A DNA stretch of 64,000 nucleotides from Maniola hyperantus (GCF_902806685.2 NC_048542.1:10152533-10216532); one strand, 5' to 3'; shown: positions 1 through 11,911, counted from the stretch's first letter. Translations and numbers: made by a program. The notes: generated by a model not told the origin, from the letters alone.

Positions 1-743
1 GAAGGGCTTAGGAATCCTTTGTCTCATTACCTAATCTAAAATTTCTCACGTCCCTTTCGGATACTAACCTTAAATACCTTCCATTCTAACCCTCGGAATT
101 GGTTTAATGAAATCCGAAACTTTTGCATAAACAAATACAGCACCGTGCGAGTGAAATTCATTTTGGTTGGTATATTGTAACTTTGAAAGTTTTAAACGCC
201 TACGTGAGGCTGCCCCATCGGTATACCTACGTTTGAAAATTACAAAATATTTGAAGAGGATTAACAATTTTTGCTAAGACATTTACGAATAGTACGCAGG
301 GATGGTTTACGCATGGGGATATCCAAAACTATATAAGATACAGGCAAACTGTCCAAGGAAACATTTTATAGGTATTTTTTGTGGAAATGTGTATATAAAT
401 AAGAAGTTACCTTTAAAACTTTAATAGCCTTATGTTGCACAATCTTTTTATCTATTGAATAAGGTGAATAATTAAGTAAGTTTAAGAGCATTACAAGTTC
501 TGAAACACTTAGGAGTGAGGCAAAGTTCAATTAGTTTGCGTCAGACGTGATCTCAAATTTATAATACTTTAATATCTTAAGGTGAAGTAAATTAACAATA
601 TTATTGAAGGCTATAATTATATAATAGAGTAATTTTGAGTTTTTATTAGGTTTTGCGTTGTTTTTTAAAATACTAGATTAAAAAAGAAGAGTATTGAGGT
701 ACTTTTGAACAGACGGCACATTGACTTAAAAATTATAAAGTGA
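1..743. other. Gene-free AT-rich stretch
   Basis: I see no recognisable gene or repeat here. A 65-codon minus-strand ORF at 70-267 has no motif, no splice context and no signal peptide. Confidence 0.5.
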
Positions 744-968
744 CTAGATGATGCCCGCGACTTCGTCCGCGTAGATTTAGGTTCTTAAAAATCCTGTGGG
801 AACTCTTCAATTTTCCGAGATAAAAAGTAGCCTATGTCCTTCCCCGGGATGCAAGCTACCCCTGTACCAAATTTCGTCAAAATCGGTTGAATGGTTGAGC
901 CGTGAAAAGCTAGCAGACAGACAGACAGATAGACAGACACACTTTCGCATTTATATTATTAGTATGGA
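744..968 (-). mobile_element. Non-autonomous Helitron-like element, family A
   Basis: Near-complete family A copy of 225 bp. On the minus strand it starts TCCATACTAATAATATAA and ends with a hairpin-like block, then CTAG. The outer bases are A on the CTAG side and T on the TC side, as expected for insertion between A and T. The body holds the family blocks ccgggataaaaagtagccta and a (GACA)n stretch. No coding capacity. Confidence 0.7.
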
Positions 969-1064
969 TAAATAAGACAGAATATCACAAAATATTTAAT
1001 AACAATAAAAGGTACACGCATCTTGTATTCCATGGAAAATTATTCCTTACAACAATATTGGTAC

Positions 1065-1175
1065 CTTCAAGGCAAGAGTGAATAGGCATCTTCTAGGCAA
1101 GCGCGCTCCATCTTGGGCTGCATGATCACTTGCCACCCAGGTCTGATTGCAGCCAAGCGCTAGTCTATAAATTAA
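1065..1175 (+). mobile_element. LINE 3'-end relic
   Basis: A short in-frame stretch reads FKARVNRHLLGKRAPSWAA and then stops. It is followed by a tail block (ctgattgcagccaagcgcta) that recurs inverted at 52200-52262. The layout of basic C-terminus, stop, conserved 3' tail and A-rich end fits a non-LTR retrotransposon end. The clade is not clear. Confidence 0.45.
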
Positions 1176-1341
1176 AAAAAAGACACGCGCATCTTCATTT
1201 AAACTTAAAAATTATCTTTGTTTTTTTTAAAACTTCTCCTGTCTTATCTGAAAATGGGTACTTTTAAAATTGGGGCTGGGTATATTTATTTGTACATTTA
1301 AACGCACGGTCACACAACTCTTGCTTTCGGACATCAGGGGT

Positions 1342-1535
1342 CCGTTTTAATATTATGGAGAATATTATGGAGAACTCTTGTTCTCCATAATATTCTCAAA
1401 GGTACGTGGTGTCTGCCAACCTGCATTTGGCCAGCATGGAGGACAATGGCCAAAAGCCTTCTCATTCTGAAAGAGACACACACGTGCTTAGTCGTGGGCT
1501 GACAATGGGGATGTGATGATGATAAAACCTGTCTA
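1342..1535 (+). mobile_element. tRNA-Arg-type SINE, 3' half
   Basis: Matches the 3' half of the complete copies at 29866 and 37793 (ttctccataatgttctcaaa, ggccagc-tgg, ccttctca-tctga) and ends in a GATGATGAT tail. The tRNA-derived head is missing. Confidence 0.6.
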
Positions 1536-1860
1536 ATCTAATAAAACGTTCAACAGTCACAACTTTGCCACTGTGGTGAGGCAGTGGACGTAAAAGGTTA
1601 CCATGGTTTTTCATGTGCCAAGAGTGGCAGTCATTTCTCCTGTCATGCTTCTCTGAATGGAGTCATACGTAGGCTTGATCACGGCTAAAGTACCTGCAGT
1701 ACTAAAACCGATTGGTTTGGCAAAAAAACAGTTAGTTTAAAATTAGTGCTATATATATTTCTGCAAAACACGCACAGTAGAAATACCACCTCGTTAATCT
1801 TACAAAAAGGTTGAACATTTCTGGCGGAAGCTAACCCTTATTTAAATTCAGATTTTATTC

Positions 1861-2460
1861 AACCAATCACCGCAGGATTGTCTCTCGAACGGCCAGACCT
1901 ACAAACGAGCGGGAAATGCAAAAACGGAAATAAATCTCGCATCAAGACGTCGGCGATTTGCGCAGAGTCCCATTTAAATTCTACCGCGCGGTGTTATCCT
2001 AGACTGGAGGAGGCCTTACCATTAACCGTTCTTATTTTAATTCGAGAAATGAGTGAGATATTTCGTGCAAACACTAGGCCACGTTCAGGCGAGAATCTGG
2101 TGGAGCAGCCAGTGATTGAATGGGTGATGAACCACTCATCAACAACCATTCATCAAAGCCCTTGGACGATTTGTCCAAGTCAAAGCCACACCCTCCGCTC
2201 CTGGGGCTATGCCCCATGGGTGCGGCTAATGCGCTCGTTGCTCGGGGCACTCAGAGAGACGCGCTGACAACACCCCCTCCCTGCAAGGTCAATAAGCCAT
2301 GACTAACAACTTCCCATGAAAAGAAATTGCTAAACATGTTACCAGTACCAGGGTACCAGGGTACGCCGGCCCAAGCACTGCTTTCCCCCGTAGTTCCGAA
2401 AGGGACTCGCAACACTCAGGCACACTGGGAGGTTACCTGGCTGATACTCCGGCCTGAGTG
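1861..2460. other. GC-rich unclassified block
   Basis: Base composition is clearly higher in GC than the flanks. A 129-codon ORF (1878-2267) and a short overlapping one lie inside, but neither shows a known domain. I suspect a relic of a mobile element. No terminal repeats or target-site duplication could be fixed. Confidence 0.3.
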
Positions 2461-2479
2461 TACCTGTAAGTTCTTTCGA

Positions 2480-2772
2480 GGAACATTGAACTTTAAATAG
2501 AGATTTCGGCTTCTTAGAGCGTCTTCTCTGTCACTCATCCTTCCGTGACTATGTGACGTTTTGTCGGTCTCAACGACAGAGACAACGCTCTACGAAATCT
2601 ATCGACCTTTAGAAAGAGATAGCGGTTTTATAGAGCATTGTCTCTGTCGTTGAGACCGACGAAACATCACATAGGTATGAGTGACAGAGACAACGCTCTA
2701 CAAAGCTAAAATTTCATTCTAAAGGTCAATGTCTCTAACTCTAACTCTATTTCATGCCGCGTACTGTACTGT
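2480..2772. mobile_element. Fold-back MITE M1, doubled copy
   Basis: Contains the family core agagacaacgctctac in both orientations and twice over. The right end reads gccgcgtactgt, as in the other copies. Two fold-back units, about 2490-2600 and 2610-2725, lie back to back, so this copy looks like a dimer. Related copies are at 19093-19275 and 33206-33382. Confidence 0.6.
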
Positions 2773-2788
2773 AAATATACTGCGTAAA

Positions 2789-2857
2789 GTACTCTTCTCA
2801 TACTGAGAGGAGAACCGTGCTCTGTAGTGAGCCAGCGATGGGTTGATCATGATGACT
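2789..2857 (+). mobile_element. SINE 3' tail fragment
   Basis: Only the last ~70 bp of the tRNA-Arg SINE remain (cttctca-ctgagaggaga, gtagtgagcc-gcgatgggtt, gatcatgatga). It sits 17 bp from the end of MITE M1. Confidence 0.6.
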
Positions 2858-3487
2858 ATAAATATGTTGTGAAATACATAATATAATATATGTGATCTGA
2901 GAAACTACTGAAACCGGTGGTACGGACGCCTTATTTGAATTTGGTCTTGCTATTTGAATTGGAGATTTTACAGCCTTTAATCTAAAACCGACCTCGAATG
3001 ATGCCGGAGCGTGTGCCGTTATCCTACTAATTAAGGACAGATGGATCTAAAGGATCTGCAAAATTGTTTCCATTTTTTTAATACATATTTAATTAAAAGT
3101 ATTTTAATGATCTAAAAATAGGTAGGTACTTCTTTCAGTTCAGTTTCCGCTCATTAGAGAAATAGGTCGTAGGATTAATTATTTACTATTGAGCAAGCTA
3201 TTTTCATCTGAGGAAGGAAAATTTATGATAATTCCTTGATACCACTATAATTATTATGTGACTATACAATAAGGGCGATTACGCACTGCATTCGATCCGA
3301 ATCCGTGAAAATACATCCCGAAGTAGTCATAGAAGTTAGAACTATTTGTATGGTAGCTTACGCACTAGGTCCGACTTCCATCGTCCGAGTTCTCTCCGTC
3401 ATAATACGTGAGAATATCTCGAATGTGCCTCGGATTTAAATGAACCTTTGACGTAGATAAGATGTCCACTGATTAGCTTAGATTTTA
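2858..3487. other. Gene-free stretch
   Basis: AT-rich, with no ORF of note and no repeat that recurs in this window. Confidence 0.4.
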
Positions 3488-3611
3488 AATACATATCAAA
3501 ATTTGTGGACCGGCAGGAATCGAACCCGCGTCTCCTGGAATCGCGCCCGATGCTCTGACCACTAAGCTACGGCTCGCTTGCTACCAGTGACGAAATTTTT
3601 GATATGTATGT
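3488..3611 (-). mobile_element. tRNA-like sequence between inverted arms
   Basis: On the minus strand, 3507-3574 carries a box-A-like tagcttagtgg and a box-B-like ggttcgattcc with a plausible T-arm. The ends do not form an acceptor stem, so it is not an intact tRNA gene. It is bracketed by imperfect inverted arms, 3488-3505 (aatacatatcaaaatttg) and 3591-3611. This could be a SINE head or a MITE that captured a tRNA-like promoter. Confidence 0.45.
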
Positions 3612-4227
3612 ACTCATTACTAAAGCGACTGTTTACTATAAAAAACTATAAAAATTATAAGATATAGATAATATAGGCTATCACGGAAGTCTAGGCTATC
3701 ACGGCTCATGGATAGACGGGCATACTATAATTTTCCCGTGATCATGATCGTCGTCTTGATAATTTAATAAAAAAAAAAACATAGTTAGTCTCGATGAAAT
3801 ATAATTTATTCTTGATAGAATGCAGATGTGACAAACAAATCTCGAAGGCAAACATACTCCCCCCAACTTGTAGCGAACTATTTTGAAACTCGTGAGATAT
3901 ATCAAAACAAGTGATTACAAAGTGACAACTAGGTTTGTGAACTTGCCACACTAGTATTTTTATTTGTCGATCTGAAATAGGTAATGAAACTTTCTCTGAC
4001 TCTTTATTATAGAAATCTAAAGTTCATTATTTATGAATCTATTTTAAGCTTTCTTGTACTAATTCATAGAGCTCATGTCGTAGATTTTTTGGGTTGGTTA
4101 TCGTTATCATAGGTATCAGAAAAAATATATAATCATCAAAATACCTATGATTATGTACCGGTATAAAGAACGAACTTTCGCCTCTGTAAAATTAGTGTGA
4201 CTATTACTTCACAACTCATATATTATA
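3612..4227. other. Gene-free stretch
   Basis: Two overlapping minus-strand ORFs of 68-69 codons (3699-3951) lack any recognisable domain and look like chance. No recurring repeat seen. Confidence 0.4.
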
Positions 4228-4576
4228 CTAGCTTGTACTCGCGACTTCGTCCGCGTGGACTACACTTTCAAACCCTTATTTTACCCCCTTAAGGGTTGAA
4301 TTCTCAAAAATCCTTTCTTCAATTCAATTCCCAATTATTGGCCTTTAGGTGTGCCAGCTGGGCACAGAGTGTTTCGCCAGTGTCACGTTTATGGAGAAAA
4401 TCCTTTCTTAGAAAATGACTATTGTCTATGTCATAATAGCTATTGGCATGCCAAATCTCAACCTGACCCGTCCAGTAGTTTGAGCTGTGCGTTGATATAA
4501 TATGTAGATCAGTCAGTCAGTAATTTAGTCAGTCAGTCAGTCACTATCAGCTTTTCTTTATATATATTTATATAGA
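4228..4576 (-). mobile_element. Helitron-like element, family B, with inner insertion
   Basis: CTAG lies at 4228-4231 after an A, and the TC end (read on minus) lies at 4575-4576 before a T. The body has the family B blocks (ccgtccagtagtttgagctg, GTCA repeats). A 77-bp insert at 4320-4396 is flanked by 13-bp direct copies of AAAATCCTTTCTT. Read on the minus strand the insert ends in AATTG repeats, so it is probably a short retroposon end. Confidence 0.7.
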
Positions 4577-5006
4577 TTATTAAGTAAACAAATAAAATAT
4601 AATTATTAGAAGTTTTTATATCAAACTTGATTTATGTCCAAAAAGATTTTATTTTGGTAAAGAGTGAATAAAATAAGCATGTACCTACAAGCAAAGTATT
4701 TTTGGCTCACATAGTTAATAGTAGAGAAGCTTATGCAAAGTTCTGAATTTAATTAAATTAATCCCTAAGGGTCAAAGGGTGAGTGCCTCACCTGCATTTA
4801 GAATTAGTATTTAGAGAGTTCGCGAGAGAATTTAGAGAATTTACGTAATAAGTCAGAGGCAAGTCAAATCGAACCAGGTCTAGGAAATGCTCAGTATTTC
4901 TACAAAACTTTAGATGTACCTACCACCTTAGTCACTTTATACCCTTAATCTATCGTAATGAAAAAAAATAATTATGTGTTGAGCTTGTTCCGTACTCGTA
5001 AAAATA
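4577..5006. other. Gene-free stretch
   Basis: AT-rich DNA without recognisable features. Confidence 0.4.
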
Positions 5007-5205
5007 TTTGCTTACGTCGTGGCTTTTCTTCATTACCACTGTGGTCGAATAGGATGACAGTCACGACTCACGACACGAATTTCACGTCGTGGCCTTTCTG
5101 CGATTGCCACAATGCGTCGTGAGCATTTTGATAAGAGCCATTACACGAATTTCGCGTTGTGGCCTTTCTGCGATTGCCACAATCCGTTGTGAGCTGTTTG
5201 TCACT
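5007..5205. repeat. 70-bp minisatellite, about 2.5 copies
   Basis: Units start at 5073 and 5143 with acacgaattt, followed by cgt(c/t)gtggcctttctgcgat and tgccacaat. A degenerate earlier unit lies at about 5007-5060. Neighbouring units differ at scattered bases, so the duplication is not very recent. Confidence 0.75.
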
Positions 5206-7004
5206 CAATGAGCGTTTTAGGTCTTTGAGTGTAACATATTATAATATGATAAATATAATACATGCAAGAATTACTCGTTAGTAAAATTATGTTAAAATTG
5301 TTGATTAGAAGAAATATGGACAATGTCTAGCTATACATATTTTTATTTAAGTCGCGGGAAAAGCTTTGGACCATATTTCCATTTTTGTTTTAGACGTACT
5401 TATCTACTTATATTATGTAGGTATAATAACCTTTTATTAGGCCATTCAAGTGAAAATTATTAACGTTTTCAGCGGCCATTATAATTTAAGCCTGTAATGC
5501 GATTTCCATGAAATATTGGCTTAGCTTTATGGCTGAAATTTGTCTAATTTTGGTTTCAATGTAATCCATGCAATTAAATTTCCACGTTTGGTTTAGCGGG
5601 TTTTCATAAACTATTATTTGAAATCGATATGTTTTAGAATTTCGTAAAATTATGTAGCGTTTGAAAAGTGATACTTAATAATTTCTTTACTAAATTATAT
5701 TTACTATTATACCTATGTATATAATATATTACGTTAAAAGCTATTGTAAACTACACATGATTCGTAGATTCTTAAATATTTACTTAACCGGTGCAATATA
5801 TTTTTGTTTTAAATATTAAATCCAGAAAACAGGTATTCATTTGCAATATTAAAAAAATATTTTGTAAGAAACAACAAAATAAATTGGAAATGAAAATAAA
5901 ACTACTAGGTCCAAGCTAAAAAAGCATATACCTAGGTACCTATCAAGTTACATTTTAATGAACATACACAATTATTTATTTTATTCGTAACAAAACAAAC
6001 ACCCATGGGCACAAGCTTTACCTTAAAGACTTTAAAAAATATATAAACTATAAAATTCAATCTCTTGAAATGTATAAAAAAGCTCTTACCTAAAGTTAGA
6101 CTCTAACAAAAGAAGAAACACATTTTCCAAAAAATTTCACTAGTCCAATCCAAAAACCAAAATGCAACCACAAACGCAAAAAGTCCAAAAAAAAAATTAA
6201 CAATCGAAAAGTTACTCGATCTTGCGCGCGAAAACTTACAATAGATTCAAAAAACGTCTACCCTCCACGAGGGTTGAAATTGTACTGAATGGAGTTTTAC
6301 CCCAAGAGATATCACTGAAAGTGTTTGCTGTCGAAAAACTCGTGAATAAACGATTTTCAATCTTATCTCAAAGAGAATACGAGCTATAGATCATATTTAG
6401 GGATATATGGCTAAGTTAGTTGCGGTTTACATTTCGGTGGGTTCCCAATCTCATATGGACGCTAATTTGTGTGCCGGAAAGGATGTACGAAGCTACAAAA
6501 CTCGGGAAATGTTACGCCTAATGTACCAGATTGATGTGTTTTTCGTTGTAACGTTTCCTTTGCGTTATGCTTTGAAAAAAGGTTCTTAAACGAATAAAGT
6601 GCTTTTGTTATGGATTTTGATGTTTTTCTTTGTAGCTTTCGTTGCTTATGTTTTTCTTACTATGTTGTAACTGTTTACTTTGACTTTGTTGGACTGTTTA
6701 CTTGAAAATATGTTCGTCATACATATTTTCAAATAAGCAGTCCTGTAGATATTTACCCAAACAGCTGTGGTAAAGTACAGTTCCCAACTTCAACATATTT
6801 CATCCCTCTCACCGCAAATCTTATGTCTACAACTTCTGTTATTGCCCACAAGTCCTAGATCAACGCTGAACAACATACAACAACTTATACCTTCATTAAG
6901 TGAGTCTCCAATAGAATGTGATACAGCTGGTATTTACATTGGCTGCACATGAATGCCCGTACTTAATATCATGTAAAGTGTAAAGTATTCAATGCTAATG
7001 CGCG
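5206..7004. other. 1.8-kb gene-free AT-rich stretch
   Basis: Long AT-rich DNA. The ORFs at 6407-6589 (60 codons) and 6767-6952 (61 codons) have no domain or splice support. I see nothing else here. Confidence 0.4.
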
Positions 7005-7110
7005 TGGCCGCCATTTTAGTGACGTCAGCACTAGACTGAAGTTTCGAGTGATGGTATATTTTTATTTCGGCTGACGTCAAAATGACGTCATTTGGATGTT
7101 AATGAGACAT
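7005..7110 (+). mobile_element. MITE-like repeat M6, copy 1
   Basis: A core of about 75 bp (ggccgccattttagtgacgt to atatttttatttc) recurs in reverse complement at 59523-59640 with only a few differences. The TGACGTCA-rich ends suggest an inverted-repeat element, but the exact ends were not resolved. Confidence 0.5.
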
Positions 7111-7164
7111 GGTTCAAGCGCAATAGCAATTTGCGAAACTTATACTATGATCTCAAAACAACTG

Positions 7165-7505
7165 AACTATTTTAATTAAAGCAAAGGCAAAACAAAAGAA
7201 TTCGCAGTATCTCGCAAAACAAAAAGGATTCTACGTCATACATATCATCGAGATTTATAAACATTTGCATAGTTGTAGTGAGTTCTATTTTTTTTATTTT
7301 AGCGTTTAAACTATCCTGAGTGATTTTCATTATAATATAAAATACCTCTCAACGGCAATACTCATGTATTTACTCGACGTTAGCCCGACTAGTTTCGAAC
7401 CTATCCGGGGTCCTTTGTCAAGGGAGTCAGTTCGCGCACGCGTCGCGGTTAAGACTGCGCGCCGCGCGTACCGCTGCCCGCAGAGCCCGTTGTAAGAGAG
7501 TAGAG
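7165..7505 (-). mobile_element. Dispersed repeat H, long copy
   Basis: Shares the block read on minus as cgaaactagtcgggctaacg, with flanking GC-rich sequence, with 52783-52920. The minus-strand ORF at 7330-7554 lies across it and is not a real gene. The class is unknown to me. Confidence 0.5.
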
Positions 7506-7632
7506 TTTGTAGTAGAGTTCTAACTTTTTTCGTAGACAATATTATCATCATCATCGACCTATTGCCGGCTCACTACTGAGCACGAGTCTGAAGCTTTTTT
7601 ACCTAGGACTTGTCAGTATAAAGACGGAAGCA

Positions 7633-7760
7633 AACTATCGGATGTGTCCGTTAGCCGCAACAGATAGGTGTGCACACTGCACAGTCGTTTGGGACGCAGT
7701 TTGCGAGATACCTGTCTACCGGACGTGCAAGGTTGCATCCACTACTTACATCCGATAGTT
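7633..7760. mobile_element. Short inverted-repeat element M8
   Basis: Perfect 12-bp inverted arms, aactatcggatg at the left and catccgatagtt at the right, enclose about 100 bp. A fragment of a SINE tail (minus strand, 7548-7600) lies just to the left. It has MITE-like structure but no second copy in the window. Confidence 0.45.
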
Positions 7761-7924
7761 AACTCAAAGTCACGGTTAGGACAATCGACATAAATATTAT
7801 ATCAAATCAAATTATCCCAAGCTTCAAAAAATGTTCAAAAGCATCCCGATTAACCAAAGTTCGACATCAACGATATGTCAGTGCCAGTCACATTCACTTC
7901 ATTGTCTATCACTACATTATTAGG

Positions 7925-8075
7925 CTAGGTTACTTTGTTCGCGCGGAATAAGGTTTTCAAAAATCCCGTGCGAACTCTTAAATTTTCCGGGATAAAAAGT
8001 AGCCTATGTCACTCTCCAGGTCTTCAACCCACACAAAAAATCACGCTAAAAACCAATAAACCAACAAACAAAAAC
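7925..8075 (-). mobile_element. Degenerate Helitron-like element, family A2
   Basis: CTAG at 7925-7928 is followed by decayed family blocks (cgcggaataaggtttt, gggataaaaagtagcctatg, cactctccaggtctt). The TC end is lost. Confidence 0.55.
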
Positions 8076-8095
8076 ATATGGGTATGGATTTTGGT

Positions 8096-8520
8096 ATGGA
8101 ACTCAGAAGTATGATAGGAACATAATGAAATGAGTTCTTGCATATTCTCTAGTTACAGTATGCAATCCCTTCAAGGCAAATATTTGTCGAAGGAAGGATT
8201 TCAATCTTCAAAGGGTGTCTTCCTCGTCCTGTATGTCTAGGAAACTAGGAAATAAGTCGGTTTCAATTGCATAATAAGAGCTTTTACATAGCGCGCGCTA
8301 GTTTCTTTACTTTTTATTTTAAGAGCGTGCAGGTATACTATTTTCCTATGCATCTTTTTTGTTGAACTGTTTCTATTTGTAAAATTGCAATGTATACTCG
8401 TATATTTTCATCGATTTAAGGTAGAACTTTAAAGAAGTAGGTATCCGTTATCACACATAGAACATATGTACTTTCTTGTAAGATGTATCTCAATTTATAG
8501 ATTGAGCTGCGAAGTCGTCA
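8096..8520. other. Gene-free stretch
   Basis: No ORF or recurring repeat recognised. Confidence 0.4.
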
Positions 8521-8752
8521 TCACTACCCTTATTATAAATGTGAAAGTGTGTTTATTGGTTTGTTGGGTTATGAATTTGTTGGTTTGTCCTTCAATCACG
8601 TCGCAACAATGCAATGGATTGACGTGATTTTGGGTAAAGATAAAGACCTGGAGAGTGACATAGGCTACTTTTTATCCCGGAAAATAAAAAAGTTCCCACG
8701 GGATTTTTGAAAAATCTAATTCCACGCGGATGAAGTCGCGGGCATTAGCTAG
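8521..8752 (+). mobile_element. Helitron-like element, family A2, complete
   Basis: 232 bp from TCACTACCCTTATTATAAA to CTAG, flanked by A on the left and T on the right. Before CTAG lies the shared head cgcggatgaagtcgcggg, which can fold as a short hairpin. The A2 body has the block ggtttgtccttcaatcacgt. Non-coding. Confidence 0.75.
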
Positions 8753-9589
8753 TAAGTAGATAAATTTGAAATTCAATTTCAGGTAACACAATATAACTTA
8801 AATCACTTTGATGGTGGACGGTGGTGAACAAACGAATTAATCTAACATACGAAAATCCAGGAATTCACATCATCCAATGCATAATATCATGTTATCGATT
8901 CCAAAGAGTAAAATAAATCTGTTCAGATTGATCATGTACCTACTGAGAAAATATACCTACGATTTTATAATAAAATTTTATTGTGTCCACCAACCTAATG
9001 TTGAATTATTTATTTTTAAAACAACATTTAGCTCATGAAGACCTCAGCGTGAATTTCGGTTTTTGAAAAATTCCCCAGGAACTTTTATAGTTTTTGCGGG
9101 ATAAAAGTCTCATGAAAATGGTTTAGCTGTTTTTAATAAATCCATCTAACCTCCGCCACCGGTAGAGAATGAACTTATGTTGGGCTCTTCAATTTCAAAA
9201 AGTTCAAATTCGGTGTACAGCTGATGCCTATACGCTTTCACAATAAAGTCACGTCATATTATATCCCTCAAGCCGCTCATAAAATATAGATCCTGTAAGC
9301 CGCTCTATTCCAGATATCAACTGTGAAGTGTAATGACAAAAGTATGGCTCGAACATTCCTCAAGTCACGAAGTTTGACCGAAAACGCTAATTCGGAACCA
9401 ATCTCGAGTCAGTCGTGAAACAATGCGACTCACGCCAGCGAGGGTGGAATTCGGTGTGTTTCGCATTCGACTTTTAAGAAAATAATAAAAAAAATTACAA
9501 AAAGTAGTACTAGAATTTGGAAAGTTTTACTACTATCTATTATGATTAATTTCCTTAGGTACAAGGCACACATGAAGGGTAGAGTGGCA
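8753..9589. other. Gene-free stretch
   Basis: Mostly unique AT-rich DNA. A weak echo of a family A body is at about 9043-9113 (gcgggataaaagtctc). Confidence 0.4.
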
Positions 9590-10010
9590 CCGAGGCATGG
9601 CTATTATTATTTTCGTATAGCAATGCGCGGGTTCCTGAAATTAGCACATTGGATGAAGCAAAGGATGGGACACGGCGCGACGTGCGCTGGATCGCCTCCT
9701 ACCGCCCTGACGGGAGCTTCGGGTGGTCGGTCTGCAGTTTTGCTCGTTGGGTCCCCGGGTCGGGGGGCGCACTTCGATGGTGCGCCTCAGACGTACGATG
9801 AGGGGACGAGTGGGTCCCCGGTGGAGGGTCTGCCTCGGCGGACATCGCTGGCTGGGTCGCAGTTGATTGGTTTGGTGTTCCCGTGACCCAGTCGCCAAGC
9901 GACGCGCAGGAGCGCCGCTGGGTTTTAGTGGGTATTCCGGCCACCTCTCAGCCGGCGAGTCCCACATACCCTTCCTGTGTCTAGGAGGAATACATAAACG
10001 CAATTTTCAG
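9590..10010. other. GC-rich block, probable mobile-element relic
   Basis: A GC-rich block of about 400 bp in AT-rich surroundings. ORFs are open on both strands (plus 9542-9886, minus 9641-10003 and 9699-9944), as GC-rich DNA often allows, and none shows a convincing domain. The right part has the look of a retroelement 3' region, but neither class nor ends could be set. Confidence 0.35.
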
Positions 10011-10019
10011 CGTGAAAAA

Positions 10020-10480
10020 AGGGGGTTTAATTGAATTTCGAAAGGTAGTAGGTTCCCAACCATTGTAATGTTGTTGTATCCACTCCTGACAAGTTTGGTT
10101 TTAAGGACATAACTTAAAGGGATATTACAATATTTTATGAGAATTTAAAATCGAAAAGTCGAATGGGTAACGCGCCGGCTAATTCCAGACGTGAGAACTA
10201 TTCTGCTGAATAAATACCGCGAGATCGCTCAGCAAATATTTGTCCAATGTTTGCTCAAATACCTTTATTACATTATTTGTCTTATAACATTGGAACCATA
10301 TTGGGACCAATAAGGTGCCTAATTTATTAGAGAGATAAAATAAATATTTTATCATAGTCATATCATATACAGTACTACCTATGTAATGTTAATCATGATA
10401 ATAAAAATAACGACGTCATTTAAAAATATATTTCCAAATAAATAATTTGATACTTTTTAAACCATTGAAATTAATGGACA
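10020..10480. other. Gene-free stretch
   Basis: AT-rich. The 60-codon minus ORF at 10179-10361 is unsupported. Confidence 0.4.
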
Positions 10481-10730
10481 CCTATATTATATACTATAAA
10501 AGGAAAGCTGACTGACTGTCTGAATGACTGACTGACTGACTGATCTATTTACGCACAACTCAAACCACTGAACGGATCGGGCTGAAATTTGGCATGCAGA
10601 TAGCTATCATAAATGACGTAGGCATCAGCTAAGAATGGATTTTTTGGAAATTCAACCCCTAAAATAGGGTGTAAAATAGGGGTTTGAAATTTGTGTAGTC
10701 TACACGGACGAAGTCGCGAGCATAAGCTAG
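10481..10730 (+). mobile_element. Helitron-like element, family B
   Basis: Family B body in full: TGAC repeats, ggatcgggctgaaatttggc and gacgaagtcgcgagcataag. It ends in CTAG followed by T. The left TC terminus is mutated. Confidence 0.7.
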
Positions 10731-11911
10731 TAAATTCATAATAGAGTAATAACTATTGTAGCTTCTTTACGTATCAACATTATAGACGTAGTTCCGTAGC
10801 CAGAGGCTACGCCTATTGTTGGTCGTAGCATGCACGTCATAGGCACAAAAAGACACTGCATGTACACTAAGGTCATTTTGTAAAACTAATAGATGTAGGT
10901 ACGTACTTTACAGTTTGCTATAGTAAAAAATCGTCGTGGAGAAACTTCTTTCTTCTTGTCTGGAAAAACATTAAACTTCTCAATTTTTTTTCTATCACAG
11001 CTTTACATAATATAAAAATTAATGTTTGTCTGTTTTCTGTCTGTTTGTTCGTTACGATTAATTACGCATCGTTCACCCGACTGTGTTGAAACTTTTTCAT
11101 ATAGTTCCATTAACTTATTATAAGTGGCATGCAAGTCACTTTTTTATATGATCACTAGAACAATAAATAAACCTTACAACTAATTAAATCAGTCTGCATA
11201 ATTATACTTAAAAGTATAAATATACTAAATAAAGTGTCACGTGTGACCAAATATAGGTCTCCCCCTTAGCATCATGCTGCAGCAATCTATAGTACTGCAT
11301 AGGAGTAAGTATAGTAGTAATTATTATTTATACAAATAACCTTTCCCTCAATAACTAACATTTAATTTTTTATTTTGCTCAACAATTAAAGAAACACGAA
11401 TAAACACCCTCAAGAGTTGTTGTCGATTAAATCCCCCATTAAAACTAAATCGATTTCCAGTCGAGTGCTACGCAAGCAGAATAACGATTTAGTTGTTGAC
11501 TCCAATCAATATCTTCAAGTCGATTTCTTGTGCAATCACAAATTACTAGCTATCTGTGTCAATATTGGAAATGGAACGGATACTGTTAGTTTTTAGTACT
11601 TCCGAAGAAGCATAATTAAAGCCCGGTTTACTTAAGTAGAGTGGAGGGGAGCTTGTGTTCAGTATGTAACTAACCTGTGGTCCTACCTAAGAAAGCCCTG
11701 CCCTACCTCAGATACAGAACTACCTTTAAATGTTACTCCTAATTTAATTTTAAAGTGGCACGTGCATCATCTAGCAGAAGGATCTTTTGGCAGTGTTGTG
11801 CCCATAATAAACCAAGAACTTTTAGAGTATCAGAAGTAATGAGTTCATCAGACAAATGACTTTACGGGGTTTGAGCAAAGGAAGTGGGTGTTCACATATT
11901 GAAAACTAACA
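10731..11911. other. 1.2-kb gene-free stretch
   Basis: Nothing recognised beyond short microsatellite-like runs. Confidence 0.4.

Noticed and set aside
3507..3574. Functional tRNA gene
   Set aside because: Box A and box B are present but the ends do not pair into an acceptor stem and the anticodon arm is poor.
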